Source: Lytechinus variegatus
Lineage: Eukaryota > Echinodermata > Echinoidea > Temnopleuroida > Toxopneustidae
Direction: 5' to 3'
DNA: 64,000 nt
Assembly: GCF_018143015.1 (NCBI RefSeq)
Contig: NC_054747.1
Coordinates: forward strand, 36,530,733-36,594,732
The notes under the pieces are model-generated. The model was not told the DNA's origin and did no database searches. It saw only the letters and a program-made list of their open reading frames with translations. Below are positions 1-14,241 of this stretch, piece by piece (within the stretch, counting starts at the first letter, position 1; every line of letters starts with the position of its first letter). The position numbers and the translations under genes are program-made.

Positions 1-988
1 TCGTAGAAGAGTGGGTTGTGAATTAATGTTAGTGATTGTTTTGTTTGTTTTTGTTATTATGCTGATCATGAAATCAATAAAAAACTTAATCATATACAAA
101 GAGAGAATTGAGTATGGATCGCCCAATGTACTTATTTTTAGCATATCTCGATATTCTGTATTTAGATATAACTTGATTAGAAAAGTCACCTGGTTTTCCT
201 ATTCCATTCTTTCGTACGGTCTGCATAATATTTGTTTACAATGACTCATTGTGAAACAGCCCGTTTAAATTCATTATCATGTTTATAGTCAAATATCCCC
301 CTTCACCAAGTTATGTTAATATATGACCAATAATGTTCACCAATTTCTGTTTCTTTTATATTTTTTTTTTCATTTTGGTGTTTGTTACAGAATCAGGTAA
401 ATGATTTGTGTTTACGTTATTATATAACATAAGCTATCATGGTGTGTAAATATATATATATGAAAAACTAGCATGTTTATCCGAAGCTCAATTGGTGATG
501 TTCTATTAACATTAATCTAACTACGTCAATGTTATATCAGTTGCCGATCAATTTTCCCACTATACGTAAAACCTCAATCGTATGATGAAAGGTTGCAAAA
601 AAAATTAAAATTGAAAAATCTTTGATACATCGTGAGACAACTGGTTATTTCCTCTACTCAAAATCATATCCGTGTACATGAAATTTCAAGGGATTCTTTG
701 CTACTTGAACCCTTTTATAAAAATCAAATATAGACAATGGAAAAGATTATTCCAAAAAGTGTGAAGTCAAATTCTGGAATATAGAGTTACACCCTTACTG
801 ACCCAGGTTTAATTAACCAAATGACACCCATCATTTTTTAGCGTCGCAATCATGTTAAACACCACTGATTATAATACAGTACGATTAATCCATCTAAAAG
901 TATATGTACGGTTAGTAAATCACAAATAGGACGCAAGGGAGACTAATTGAAATTTTTATTCATCAAAATACCCAATAGATATTTAATG

Positions 989-1179
989 CAGGGGCTGCGG
1001 GACGGTTTTTTAAAGTGGGTGGGGGAGGCTGAGCCATAAGTGGGGGGGGGGGGGGTTGCTGACCATGAGAAATATCCCAATCACATGATCATTTTTACGT
1101 TTCGGTACACGGTTTTGGAAAAAAAGAGGGGGCTGAAGCTCCTCCAGCACCCCCCCCCCCCCACCGCTCGCGGCCCCTG
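989..1179. mobile_element. MITE, CAGGGGC ends, 5-bp TSD
   Basis: The 191-bp unit begins CAGGGGCTGCGGG and ends CGCGGCCCCTG, so its termini are inverted repeats. It is flanked by a direct TAATG on both sides (984-988 and 1180-1184). Long G and C homopolymers lie just inside the termini. A related 112-bp unit occurs at 54894-55005, also with a 5-bp duplication. It has no coding capacity. Confidence 0.65.
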
Positions 1180-1389
1180 TAATGTATTGTATACTTCTAT
1201 ATTAGATAAAGAATTATGCACATAATTAATATCTGAGTTCTTATTTCATCGATTTTGTTTACTTGTTTATTCACATCTTAACCTTCACCCACATTCACGG
1301 TCGTCATGGTCGTAGGAAAAAGAAATATTTGTGCGTGTGTGTAAGATATTGGATACTTTGGATTTCTTTCTTTTCTTAAATCCACCCCT

Positions 1390-1704
1390 GGTTTGAATAT
1401 GGGCAAACAAAGTTTTTCTTATGCTGGTGCATTCATTTGGAACAATTTACCTATTTTTTTAAGAATGCTCAATCCGAATCCTCATTTAGTCTTCTATTTT
1501 GGCGTTATAACAGTCTTAATTTATAAACTGGCCCCTTGTGTTGTTCTTTTCTTTACAGTTTGTTTGTTTCAACTTACATTGTACACTGTTTATACTCATG
1601 GTTGTTATATGTTTGTATTTTTGTTGTAGGGCCTCCAAGGACAACAGTATATCAATTACTGATGGAGCTACCCTACTAAAAAAAGACTTATAAATAAATA
1701 AATA
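1390..1704 (+). mobile_element. 3' end of a non-LTR (L2/CR1-like) retrotransposon
   Basis: A short frame beginning at 1393 reads GKQSFSYAGAFIWNNLP, which resembles the 'SFSYRGA-LWNSLP' motif found near the C-terminus of many CR1/L2-type reverse transcriptases. The 3' end carries a short tandem tail of TAAA units (about 1690-1702), typical of such elements. Everything upstream is lost, so this is a 5'-truncated dead copy. The assignment rests on one motif and the tail; the exact clade is uncertain. Confidence 0.55.
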
Positions 1705-3733
1705 TGCTAAAATGTTCATTCAAGCGTATCTAATCAGTCCATCCCATTTTTGCTTCGAAAGATGATTCAAGAATGATGTATACTATCAATTAATTATTTT
1801 TGCATGCTGCGATGTAAAAGAAAATTGCGATTTTCAGAATGAGCTTTAAAAAATAGCACAAATGCTTATCACGCTTTAAAGAACAAAACCTTATATACAT
1901 ATATCTCGTTTGTGAAATATATATGAATATACGATTAATCGATCATTTAATAGGACAATATCAATAATGCCGGTTGAGTTTCACGGTATAAGTAGGTAAG
2001 AAGTAGGCATTACTAAAGGTGCAATAAATTATATTTAGGTGTGTGGTCCTGAAGGTGCTTTGAAAATTGCTGTTCGCAGCTCATTAATCGTTTTTTTACA
2101 AGGGAGCTACACAAAACTTCCCAGCCATTGGAATGTTCTAATGTGCAAGTGATATTTTTAAGCTATGGAACTTTGAAATGTATTTTAATCAAAGTCTCGC
2201 CTGAATTTCTATACACAAAAATATCATATCAGGTTATTGCCTTTATTGTCGGGTCAATATATTGCTTGACCCCAAATAATTAGCAACAAATGATGTTTCA
2301 ACTGTTTTTGGTACTATTTGACTGAAGTAATAACAAGTTAAAATTCTACGAAAATCCGAATCAGGGAAAGTGGTTATTTTTAAGATGGCGTCCAAGATGC
2401 GCCATTCACTGAAAATGGATAAAACTCATGTCAATATCCACCATAGAATTATATTTTGGTGCATATTTCTTGGTCTATGGGTAGGTATGTTGATAAAGAG
2501 AGAATGAATATAAAAATTTCATATCAACTTAATGCCCATATCGGGATCCGAACCTGCAACATTGTGACTGTAATAAGCTAACGATTATCCTACTGTGAAG
2601 CGTTTGTCAGTTTTTTTTGCCAATAACTTTATGGCTTTACGATTCATGTTTAGGAATATTCCTGATGTAGTCTTTGACTAAATAAACCTTAATCTGACGC
2701 CGGGAAGAAAAAAAAACGCGTACATGACATAGGGAAGACAAAATCGCAGAATCAAATCGTGACCATTGCATGAAATAAATATATGCTACCTCAGGTTTTC
2801 TCAGAAGCAACCTTTCATTGACCTTTACATTTTTAATGAAGGATCAGCATTAACACTTTCGAATGAAGATATTGCGTAAGCATCCCGACATAGCATTCTG
2901 CGGTAAACGATTTCTATCAAAGGAAAGCATGGAGTAGGAGGCGAGAGTGATACGTCATTGATCAAGTGGGGGAATCGTATTGCCTTGTCCACTTCTGGCA
3001 TATTGGCTATTACAAGATTACTTGGGCTACTGTCGAATACCAATCATTATGTACACGATGTAGCCCTTCAGTTGATGTGATGAAAAAAAATATTTCAAAT
3101 TGAATATAGCTAATCATTAAATCACAAATTCTTATGTAAGCGAATTTGAAGACCTTTCTTTTATCTCAAATATCAAAGACCTTGTTATGCTCATGCGCGG
3201 AATGCAAATTACAAAATTATAAATTTTGAAAAATGATCCATACTGCTTACCAGGTCATGATCTTGCCGAAGAAATCCTCTTTATCGAATGTCAGAGCTTG
3301 AAGCGACTGTTAATTACAAATTATCATATTCCACCTTAAAGTCACATAAAAAGTAATAAGGAATATGGGAATGCGCACTTTCAAAACAGGATTTATGCCT
3401 ATTAGCCTTACTATAAATAAATAAATAAATGCTTCCAATCACCCTAAATGGTTATACTGTATAAGTAATCTTTCAGTTGATTTGACCCTCAAATAAAGAG
3501 ATGCGTTTCATTCACATTTTTCTCAGAAAATTAGCAAAAATGCGATTTGTTCCAAAATCCGATCGTGGGGGCCGTTGTAAGGTGGCCCTTAAACATGTCA
3601 ATAATTTCCTACTACATGAGGCTGATCTCATCACTCTTCGATCTACATAATTCCGTATTTAACTGATCAATATTCATACTTTTCAAAATAACATCATCAT
3701 ATTCTCCAATGCTTTCTTACCATGTTCCCTTAG

Positions 3734-6700
3734 TTGGAAATGAAGTCAATGTCGTGGGCATCGCGGTTGGGGTCACGTTCGCCGTCATTATCGTCATCCT
3801 CCTAGTCGTCCTCGGAATCCTTTATTATAATAAGAGCAAAAAGAAGGTAAGTGGTATGATGAATGTCAACTTTTTTCGTTCCCGTGGTCGCCTCGATCAG
3901 ACGTGGGATCCTAGGAGTATCTTGGTAGGAGTAACACTCCCTTGACTCGGATCCCACGGCTGAACGAGGCTAATGTTAGGGAGTGAAAGTTTATCGACGA
4001 GGTCTCGGAAAAGAAAGCAAATCCATTCAAACGCTCTTGTGCCTAGGGAAATGTCGCTCCAATGCGTTCTGTTGGTTTTGATGACATCATTTTAGTCAAC
4101 AGTATCGTTTATGGATCAGAGTAGATTTTTATTTATTCTATTTTTTGTGGGAACACGAAATGTACCTTGACTGCAGAGAATATTTTCCGGGAGTGAGGGT
4201 TGCTAGAGCGTTGCATGACGGTAGCACATTATGCACATACATATTCATATCTCCTCCATTCCACGTTTTACTCGCCAATCTTTTTCGTTATTAGTAAATT
4301 AGTGATCAGACCAACACTAAAACTAAAACATTAGAACTTTTCCCAGTGTATATTTTAGGGAAACGCTTGTTACTCATTCTCAAATTACTCCTCTTTACAA
4401 TGTGTTCAGAATCTTTAACATTCACTCGATCGCAATCGGTTCATAGTTTGTCACTATTTGGCCATGCATTGTCACTCCACAGAAATCAAATTATCGAGGT
4501 TACGGAGGGGTAAGTACCCTAAACTATAAAAAATGCCCTTTTAAGAGAAAATTTTCCATTCATATTTATTATATTACAATATCAAAACTCACCATACAGG
4601 GTTCTAGAGGCCGCTATGAGGTACATAAAGTAAGTACGAGCTTTCTGCAGCATAAATTCCTAAAAAGAAAAGAAATTCAGCATGCTTTGGTCGTATTGGC
4701 TTGCAACAAACACTCGGGTCACGTTTAAAGTCGCGTTGTAAAAATTTTAGGGTTTCTAGTAACTCTTGATGTTTTGGTCTGCACCAGGCTCGCACTGAAA
4801 AAGTCCGCATCACAAGTTCAGTAATTGCATAGCAGGGCGGCGCTACTTTTACGACAAATACTAGGGTATAATTGATGGCGCAGGTTTGGAGCTTCTAATA
4901 GCAACGTTACGCTAGTACCGGTCTGGCACAGGCTATTATTAGCAAGGGTCATTCATAAACTCTAAATTTTGCAACTTACCCTGGAGCTGGTCTGGACCAG
5001 CGATTTGCTGAAAGCGGTATCATTGGGCGTTTTTCCATGAAAATACTCGAATCGCGACGTGAACATGATGAAGTAAATGGGAAGTCGAGTGTTTGTTGCA
5101 AGCTAAAAAAAGATAATGATGTAGAAGAAAGACTTCATTGTGCATGAAGACCAACTGTCGTATGAATAACATATGACGACATGAATTCAATATTAACAAG
5201 CTAATTTTATTCATGTTAGTGGAGACATTTTAATGGTTGAAAATGTTATGGTAACATATTTATAAGGCTTTGTTAATGGTACATTATTACCAAGACATGT
5301 TTATTGTTAAAACTGTGTTGGCATTCTGCCATGTCATTGGCCATAGAAAATGTGGCATTATTTCCGTTTAGGGCAAATGGGGTGCTTTTTCGGAGAAAGG
5401 AAAAAGAAATTGAAGATGTTAATTTACCTAAAAGTTTGCAAGTGGATAAGGCCTTATTGTGATTCAGTTTCAACTTATTTGTGAATAATCAATCAAGTCT
5501 ATCTGTGTAGTGAGAGGCTGTATAATGGCATGATTAGTTATCATTTTTGAAAGTAGATTTGACAGTCACATCTATATTTAGATATGGCTAATTAATTGTA
5601 GTTAATTGGGGGAAGTCCATTCTTATGTCAGATTGGCGTCAATAACCGCAGATAAATACGAGCTCCAAGCGGGCTGACAAAATAGCTTATAAAATTATTC
5701 ATGTCGCTCTCGAATATATTTACTTTATATGCCAATAATTGAAATGAAATACATGTAGATTAACAATTTTATTATACCTTATTTTTGTTCTGATCTGCCC
5801 ACTTTTCTCGAAAGAGCTCACCAACGCCCTGTTCCTATATTTGTGTGTGATCTGTTATCCTCATGTTCTATCAAGCTTCTGAGCGTACATCATGCTTGTC
5901 AATATTACTTCTTTACTTTCACTCTCTCTCTCTCCCTCTCATATTTCTTTTTATTAAATGCCCTTTTTCAAAAGCCTCGAAATTGCTATATGAACCATAA
6001 ATTTGCATGCCGATCGCATTTTCATTTTGCTTTCATTGACAAATCATTCATACCCAATGTAGGTCTACATGTATTAGCGAAATATACTGTGTAATTGGTA
6101 GAACCTACACTCTTAAAGTGTTGGGCAACATACTGTCCACACAACAATTGGTTAAAATATAATTCAAATCTAGTTAGTTTTCAACCATTACTGTGTAGTT
6201 TTCACCAAAAGCTCACATTATTGGTTTAAAGCTACCAAGAATTTGATACAGTTTAAACCCATCGTTTTGTTGACAGTATGTAGCCCAGCAATTTTAACAG
6301 TGTATTATTCCATTGTGTCATTTTGACGACTCATAATGGGTGAACGAAACAGTTGAAGCGGATTTGATAAAAATAGCATGGATATTCATATCATCTCTTC
6401 TGTGACAGACCTTGGTTTCTTCAGCAACTCATTTCCTTCATTATGCTGTTCTGAAGCTCTAACCAATACGTTTGTTTTGTCTAATCACACAAAGCTCACA
6501 TAGCGACCATAGGAAATTATAACCATGAGGCTTGATTTTTCTTTTGTTAATTAGTTTTTAAAGATATCACATTATATTGACAACAATTAATAATCTACAC
6601 GTTGAATATTCTCTCTAAAATACGCACAGAATAACATAGAGGTACTGTTTGAATAAATTTCTTAAATGCAAGTAACATCTTTGCATGGGCCACATATACA

Positions 6701-8437
6701 CAAAAACACAATCAGAATTAGTCTTATTCAAGTATCAATACTGATACTAAGTCATTAACATACGTAGCTATAACTGCTTTATAATTCCACGTGATGCAGC
6801 TGTACTTGCATTTGAGTGTTGTGTTAAGATGGAAAATTATTTTGGAACTGATATTTAAAGGGTATTTCCCCACGATGGTAATTTCCCATAAATTCCTACA
6901 CATGAAATCATCAAAATATCTACTTTGGTGCCCCTCCCAACTAAGTACATGACCTTTAACCTCCCTTAATCTCACAGAAATCGAAAAAGCCTAAATCCAC
7001 CGACGACCGAGACGCCGAGCTCGCGGAGCCGCTGAATAAGAAACCCACCGATGTGCGAGCGTCCACCAGATCATCATCCTCCCAAAAGTCTAGCGAAGGG
7101 AACACGGGCCCGTCCGCTCAAATCTACAAACCCACCGCGATTTCCCAGGTAGCCTTTTCCTATCCACATCTTTTGTTGGTTTTTAGTTGATAGTTTCCAA
7201 TGTATCGCGGTGTTTAAATGGGTTCTGTAACACTTATACAACTTTTTTTTTTTTTTAAATGCGTTCTCATTTAATATCATTTATCATCCCAGTGATTAGG
7301 CTAATGACCTATGAAACTATGACGATATGGTCATGCATTTTTCTGGTAAACACTTTATTACATTTTACAATCTCTTAGGATCAACAGCACAAAAAAAATC
7401 TCGAAAACTGTAGCATCATTTTTTTCCCTAATCCTCGTTCATACATACACGGGAAATTAAATAAAATATATACGTGGTAAAGTTGTTTGATAAAAATAAA
7501 CTGGGCATACCCAATAATGGACATGGTTTACAATGATTAAGATTCAAAATGTCAATATTTCATCTTACATCAACGGAATACTACTGTAGAAAAGACTCGA
7601 TTATATTTTTTAAAATCCATCAATGTATGTGGTCGATGTTTTCTTCTCCTTGCAGCAAAGCATTGCTGTCATGTCTCTATTATTTTCTTGAATGCATTCT
7701 TTTCCAACGTCACACTGCTTTGCATCTTTACATTATCTTTCTACCCTAAATTTAGACCGTTCAATGTCTCCCCTGTCATGCTTTCAAAATACCCTGTCAG
7801 CAAACATTTAATCACTTTTAAGTAACCATATTTGAATTTTCCCTTATTCACAATATCGTTAATCACGCACATCTATTACCACCATGTAAACGCCAGAGAA
7901 TATTCTCTTTTTTTTTTTGGGGGGGGGGGGTGCAGGATATGTCTGTTATTGTTTTCCGTAACAGTAAAAGAAACGATAATGTGCATTAATGCTCAAAGAC
8001 GATATGTTTTTCTCTTTCCCTCTCCCTCCCTCTGTTTATATTTGCAGTCGAGTGTAAAGTATAATTCTGGAGGAAAGGGATCTCAGAAACCGAGCTCAAA
8101 ACCACCGGAACCAGTTAAGAAGGACAAAAATCCGGAACCGAAGCCAGCCGAGCCGAAACCGGTCCAGCCGAAACCCGTGAATGAGGAAATTCCAATCGCC
8201 AAGGAGACCGCCAAGACGGAAAACTCTGCCCCACCTCCGGTTGCAAAGAAACCGAAAACGCCGGACACGCTGCGAAAAGATCCGAACCCGTACCCGTCCT
8301 CGGATACCGGCAGCTACGCAGGTAGCACAGCGCCCTCTTCAACCTATAGGACGCCCTCTCGTGACGAAGCGGACGTTGTAAAGGGCACGGGTTTGTTACA
8401 AAATACTAATATCACAGGAACTGGAGGGTGGATTTAA
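3734..8437 (+). CDS. Membrane protein, C-terminal exons (partial)
   Basis: Three exons join in phase: 3734-3846, 6978-7148 and 8048-8437 (stop TAA at 8435). Each has AG before it, and the two internal ends are followed by GTAAGT or GTAGCC. The first opens inside a codon (phase 1) and encodes one hydrophobic helix, roughly VGIAVGVTFAVIIVILLVVL, followed by YYNKSKKK, a stop-transfer sequence. The cytoplasmic tail is about 186 residues. It is rich in K, S and P, with EPKPAEPKPVQPKP repeats, and ends GTGGWI. It looks disordered and could bind SH3 proteins, but no enzymatic domain is visible. The extracellular part and start lie upstream of the window. The phase-1 entry into the TM exon is the same as in the Mesh-like gene at 62774, so a paralogous relationship is possible but unproven. 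The reading frame is well supported; the identity is unknown. Confidence 0.7.
6108..6302. mobile_element. Foldback MITE with TA flanks (Tc1/mariner-like)
   Basis: The ends are inverted copies: CACTCTTAAAGTGTTGGGC on the left, and GCCCAGCAATTTTAACAGTG on the right. TA dinucleotides flank both ends, as expected for Tc1/mariner-type insertion. The unit is about 195 bp and non-coding. It sits in the intron between the first two visible exons of the partial gene. A unit with similar termini lies at 29235-29514. Confidence 0.6.
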
Positions 8438-11400
8438 AAAGTGCATTAACCTTTATGTAAGTTGTCATTGGAAGGTATGAACCGTGTACATGAAATCATG
8501 AAAGATTCTTAAACATGTCACGTGTGTAGCATTCCTTATTTGAGCCAATCAGGTTAGGGTTTTGAGTTTTTCAGACTGAAAAATAATTGAGTAGCTCTCA
8601 GCGATTGAGAAAGATTTTAATATACATTATTGTTAATTAAGCAGAACATTTCAACCCCAAGATTTGATTTCGTAGAGATTGATCGAGATGAAGAATATTG
8701 CTCTAATCTTTCAACAGCCAGTACTGCCTTGAGGTCATCACATATATAAATATTTTGCTTATTGTACGTTTCAATTGATACAGATAATGATATACATAAC
8801 TCCGCTAGAGTCATTTCATAATTTTGAAAGAACATATATCTTGTTTATAATCATGGTACATATTAGAATTTATAAGCTTATGCCAAGAACAAACATATTC
8901 AAACGAAATGTGAATATAAAATTATGTAATCGTGATTACCACCGACGATGTTTTAAGTCGTGCCTAAAATATTTGCCTCCAAAGTGTACAAAATAACAAC
9001 AGTAATAGCTATATAAATGCCTATTATTATTATAGTTTTTCAGATGTAAAATATGTCTTGTTTGATAATTTTTATATTAGACATTTTCTTAGAATTATGA
9101 TTATTTTACTTTCTGTTAGAAAAATGCTTGAATGGCAATGGTGTCGCACTTTTTTCTTTTACTGCTTGGTTATTTACTCTTTTCTGTTTTGCAAGACAAT
9201 AGTCAAGCGGCAAAGTTCCTACTGTAAACAAATTATAAATGTAAGTTCATTTTTTCTAGGTAGACAAAGGATGATACTCGTGAGGACTAATAATATGTAA
9301 ATAGTTCAATACACTGAGTACTTTTTATGTGTTGACTTGTGGAAATGAAAAATGCTATTAAAATGCTATGTTGTTTGTTTAGGAATACAATTATATCAGA
9401 ACAGTGATTATTTTAAAGAATCAACCAAATTGCACACGTAATATTTTGATGTCTTGAAAACAAACAAATTCGATTTGGTTTTCTAGCTTGGCTTGAAAGA
9501 GCCATTTTCCTTCATGAATATGATGGCAATGTAATTTACTTTCTTTTTTTCGAAAACTAAATCGCTTGCTTTGGTCGTTGTGCTTGTAAAGCCTACTCCA
9601 TACAGATAATCTGATGAAAAAGAGAAAAGGGAGATGAGGAATATTATACTTTTATAATCGCTTAAAAATCAGGTGTTAAAAAATAAATTGATGACATTTG
9701 TATGCATTGCTATATTCGATTAAAAAATATAATTCAATTGATTAACGGGATGCAGCTGAGGAAGCCGATGATGTTTACATTTTTTTTTCAAGTTGCTATT
9801 GTTTTGTTTAAATATGGCATATCGTTCATTTGTTGTTTTTTTTTGGGGGGGATACGTTAAATATGCTGATAAAGCATCTTCTCTATTCTTCTCCAAATAG
9901 TTCCATGATGAATCAAGAAATATTTTTCTTTCAGAAAAATGATTAAAATATGTTATATAGGCCTATCTTAATTATGAAAATATGAAATAGTAGGCCCCTT
10001 TATTTGCGTACCATACATCAAGTATCAACGTAAAGTGTGAAGCTTTAAATGCCACAGCTTATTGTTTCTCCTTTTCTTGTTGGGCATGTTTGATTGAATA
10101 TATACCGTGTAAGTAAAACAAAACGAGACACCTCACAAATCCCAAATTTAAGGGGTAAAATATGTCATAACCGCATAATTATTATGGCTGGAAAAATAGC
10201 TCATCCTAAATAATTTGATACCATATTTATCTTGTATGTCTTCATGCTTGGATAATCAGAAGGCATTCTTCGCAGTGATGTAAATTTTGACTTGCACCAA
10301 AGTAAGACATGAATGCAATGAATGAATCCAGGCGCCAAGTAAGTCAAAATCCTTAATGAGTTAGTAAACATTTTTGCTAATCTATATTTTCAATAATATT
10401 AACTTCAGAATTGCGACTAAAATGTGTTTATTAAACAATTTATTAAACAATTATAATGTAAATAACTGAATTAAAATACAGTAGTTTAGGATTATGACAT
10501 GATATCGACATCCATTGCAGTCATACCTTAGTTTGGCGCAAACCAACATTGACATCAGTGAAAAAGAATACCTCCTGGTCATCGAAGCATTAACACATAC
10601 CGCATGAATACGGTATCAAATTATTTGGAAGAACATACTCAGGTCAGTGGTGGACCGTGATCCGGAGGAGACAAAGCATTGGAGGGGCACATCATTGTTC
10701 ACAATAGAATACAGTGCCCCTCCAATCATGTGTCCGGCTTCGGGTCACGGTCCGCCACTGACTCGGGTCATTTGTAAAAAAAATATGTGTTCACGATAAT
10801 TATAAATTCGTGAGGTGTCAATTTTGTTTTAATCATTCGTTCTTGTTATCGATGATCTCGGCATCTTAAGACCTTAAACCCATTATATTGTTATCAATCA
10901 TGTTGATACATAATATGAGTAGCATAAGCAAATTGTTTTTATTGTTAGCTGTTCTTCTAAGCATTTTGAAAATGAATTTCCACTTTTTTAATATTTTAAT
11001 GCCAATCAATGTATCTCAAACGTTTAATTTTTCTGTGAACGATATATTCATAACTAAGACTCGGTTTGCAGTAGAAATAATAAACATTTTTTTTTTAGAA
11101 AACGATGTCAATGTATTGGTTATCATTTTCGCGTATTGTGGCCCATAAGAACTTACCTAGCGCCTTTTTTGCAAACACAACCCCTTTGCAGTGACCGTAT
11201 CGGTCATTGGCCATATTGACCATTCATCCAATGTGTGTATCTTGTCTTACTGCTAAGCCACAAATTTAGGCTTGCGTATCTAATGTTAAACTACATGAGT
11301 GTAAAATACATGAGTGACATGTTGGTAGATATTGAAGATTGATTGCATATAATTTTTTTTTTCTGATTCCGGATATATTTGTATTATTTTCCCATTAAAC

Positions 11401-14241
11401 AACAAAATTATGTTTCGGTATTGAACAAAAACAGAAGACAACTATCATGAGTGGGTGTGTGCGGATGAGTGCGCTGCTTTCATTTTAGTTATACATGTTT
11501 ATGTTTAGTAATCTGAAACATGACTTAAGCACTAATTGCCACTTTCGTCGTTTAATCACTCCCTAAATAGCCCCTCATTTCCCACTATCCTTTAAGCAGT
11601 CATTCCATGTTTATTCAGACGGTTGTAATTGTCGGTGGAAACAATTTCTGTGTATCCATTTTTTGCGAAGACCAGATCACTGAAAGTTTATCTGCTATAT
11701 GAACATATTCATCAATAAGTAGTTTATCCGAATGCAAACCACATACATAACCACAAAGACATAAATGACATTCTTTTTCTTTCTTTCATTTATTACAAAG
11801 TGATATGTTTTTATCAAGCAATCAGCCAATAACCAAGCTAATAATTTTATTTTAATAATGCGGTGAACGACTGGCAACGCGCGGTCAACTATAATATTCA
11901 AACATTACACTTTGCGGAAGTGAAACGGTTTTTAAGACATAAGAAATGTTAAAACATTTTGAAGAAAATAATATTATATGGTAGTAATTCACGATGATAT
12001 CTCAAACGCAATTGCTTGTATGATATCATCAAATGTGTGCATATTTTAGTACAGTTATATCAATTACGTGTAACTGAAAATTATATCAAATGTGCACATG
12101 AAAAATTTCAAGAAGAGTGCACACTAAATAAATAGATGCATAATGAAGGTTATATTATGACAAAGAGCTTTATTCCATGAACGTGCATATACTGTACACG
12201 TACTTGCAAATGTTGTATTTATAACATATACCCGAAATTTTTCATAAAATTGGTTACTGACATGTATACAACAACAAAACATCAAAATCGCAGTCTCTAT
12301 AATGATTCAGAATAAATGTTTCTCATGCAGTTGTTAATAACCAACACAATGATGAGATATATTGTCATATTCCCCATAATGATAATGGAACTGCTGTGCC
12401 GAGGAACAATAAAAGTGGGTGATCAGGGTACTGTATACAAAATATGAATCAGAATGAAGATTTTTCTTGATCCTAAATTATTTGGTTGATTTTAAGAAGA
12501 TATAGATATAATGTATGCAGGCTCAGGTATGTAAGAGATAGACTTGCTGTTTTCTTTTTTTTCTTCTTTATTTTGATCCAGTAAAAATGCAGATGCCGAA
12601 GACTGACTATTTCAGAAAATCAGACAATGATCGTGACAATGGCACAATGCTGGTCCGTGTATCATATTTTGTTTAAAGCTAGACTACAGTATTAAAATCA
12701 ATGATTGCATTCTTTCAACAGGTTCAAGGAACAATCTGCTTGTTATTAGTGAATTGTTGAAAGCCAGGAGATGTAAGATCTAGAAACGCTTGGCTTACTG
12801 TTCTGAAGAGGAGAATGCAGTATATACATGTAAATTTATAATTAAGACTATTTACGCAACTGTACTGTTGAACATGTACATGTACGAAATAGCACTGTAC
12901 ATGAAGGAGGAAAATCTCTAAGTATGTGATCATATGGCCCCCTGACTAAAAAATATAAGCAATTCTCCCCAAAACGGTTCCTGGATGACATCTTTGGCCT
13001 ATGATAAGATAGGGGATATGAAAGCTGCAGGTAAAATTTTGTTGAAAGTTGACGAAATCTATGGAGGACCTGAAAGCCTCACCAGAAAACACATCTATTT
13101 CAAAAGATGGTATCACTGAGGACATTAGCGCTCTACTTCCAAATGTTATGTAAATAATGCATATTAAATTATGAGTAGGCCTACAAGTAGATTGCATGGC
13201 AAAACAAAATTTTATGAAAACCCTAAGTAATGTAACAATATTTATGAAAATGGTAATTCTTTTTACCAAAAGTTTGATAATATAATATATGAACATTGAA
13301 ATATCAATAATACATTCAGCAATTTTAGTGATATTTTCAAGAACTGTATGCGTCTGAAATCCTGCATATAAATGATTTTCTTTTGGGGGTAGTATTTGAC
13401 CCATAAATCCACTAAAGTACAAATTATTCTAATTCAGTTGCTTCAATTGATATATTTGTAATTGTCTGCCAAATCGCCAGAAAAAGACAAGGTTATACAA
13501 ATTACAAGCCGTACTTGCATGAATATTTGCACCAAATATTACAGAAAATTTAATTATTTACTCGAAATAGACAGTACTAAATACCAAACATGTCATTTTT
13601 ATCTACTGTTGGACTCAGTGGCCATGAAAAAATGTTTAGACATATAACTAACTACAGATGAATGAATTATCAAAGTTGTATGTACCAAAAAAACATGATT
13701 TTGGGGGATTCTTACCAAAAATTGTGTTGTTTTTTTTTCACCCCAAAGCATCATTTGAAATAACCCAACTTATCTGACTATGTGTGTTTGTGCTCAGTGA
13801 CCATAAAAATATATATAGATACATTACAAGCCTTATTTGTAGAAATATTTAATGATTTACACGTGAAAACATGTATTTTGGAGGAATTCGGCGGCCATTT
13901 TGAAAAATCGCTTATAACCTTTTGAGACGTGTTTTAAAACAAAAATACTTATTAGATTTGTGTTCTTCAGACAAAATGGCAACAGGTTCCACTCGTTTGA
14001 AATTCAATTTCCCCCAAAGCGGTTTTATTTGCCCACCGTATCATTAGCAATAGTGTTCTGTTGACAGAAAAAATCTAAATAAGGAGTTTTTCATTTTCGT
14101 CAACATATCGGTAGTACATGTATGCACGTGAAATATATAGATTTGGTGACTATCTGGTTTGGAAAGTAGTTCAAAATCACAGCGCTTGATTTTTTTTAAG
14201 CAGCTAGCTGGCTTTGGATGCCTCGCGAATTACACTGCGCT
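8438..14241. other. 3' UTR and intergenic DNA
   Basis: The 3' UTR of the partial gene must begin here, but I cannot fix its polyadenylation site. The rest is AT-rich with no credible coding frame. A fragment at about 9008-9036 resembles the 3' end of the SINE family seen at 38731. One MITE at 10645-10760 is listed separately. Between about 13460 and 13900 a diverged sequence seems to be repeated twice. Confidence 0.5.
10645..10760. mobile_element. 116-bp hAT-like MITE
   Basis: The termini are inverted repeats: CAGTGGTGGACCGTGATCCG at the left, and the complement of CAGTGGCGGACCGTGACCCG at the right. The internal halves also pair (ATTGGAGGGGCAC with GTGCCCCTCCAAT). The flanking 8 bp are ACTCAGGT and ACTCGGGT, a target-site duplication with one mismatch. 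The 8-bp duplication points to hAT-type mobilisation. Confidence 0.75.

Larger units (their letters stand above)
1..3733. other. Upstream/intronic DNA, no exon recognised
   Basis: I found no convincing exon here on either strand. The open frames are short and AT-rich. Because the first visible exon at 3734 opens inside a codon, at least part of this stretch must be an intron of that gene. It also holds one MITE and the 3' remnant of a non-LTR retrotransposon, described separately. Confidence 0.6.

Noticed and set aside
12946-13422. 158-codon open frame on the minus strand
   Set aside because: AT-rich, no recognisable domain, no supporting splice or family signal; part of it overlaps diverged repeats.
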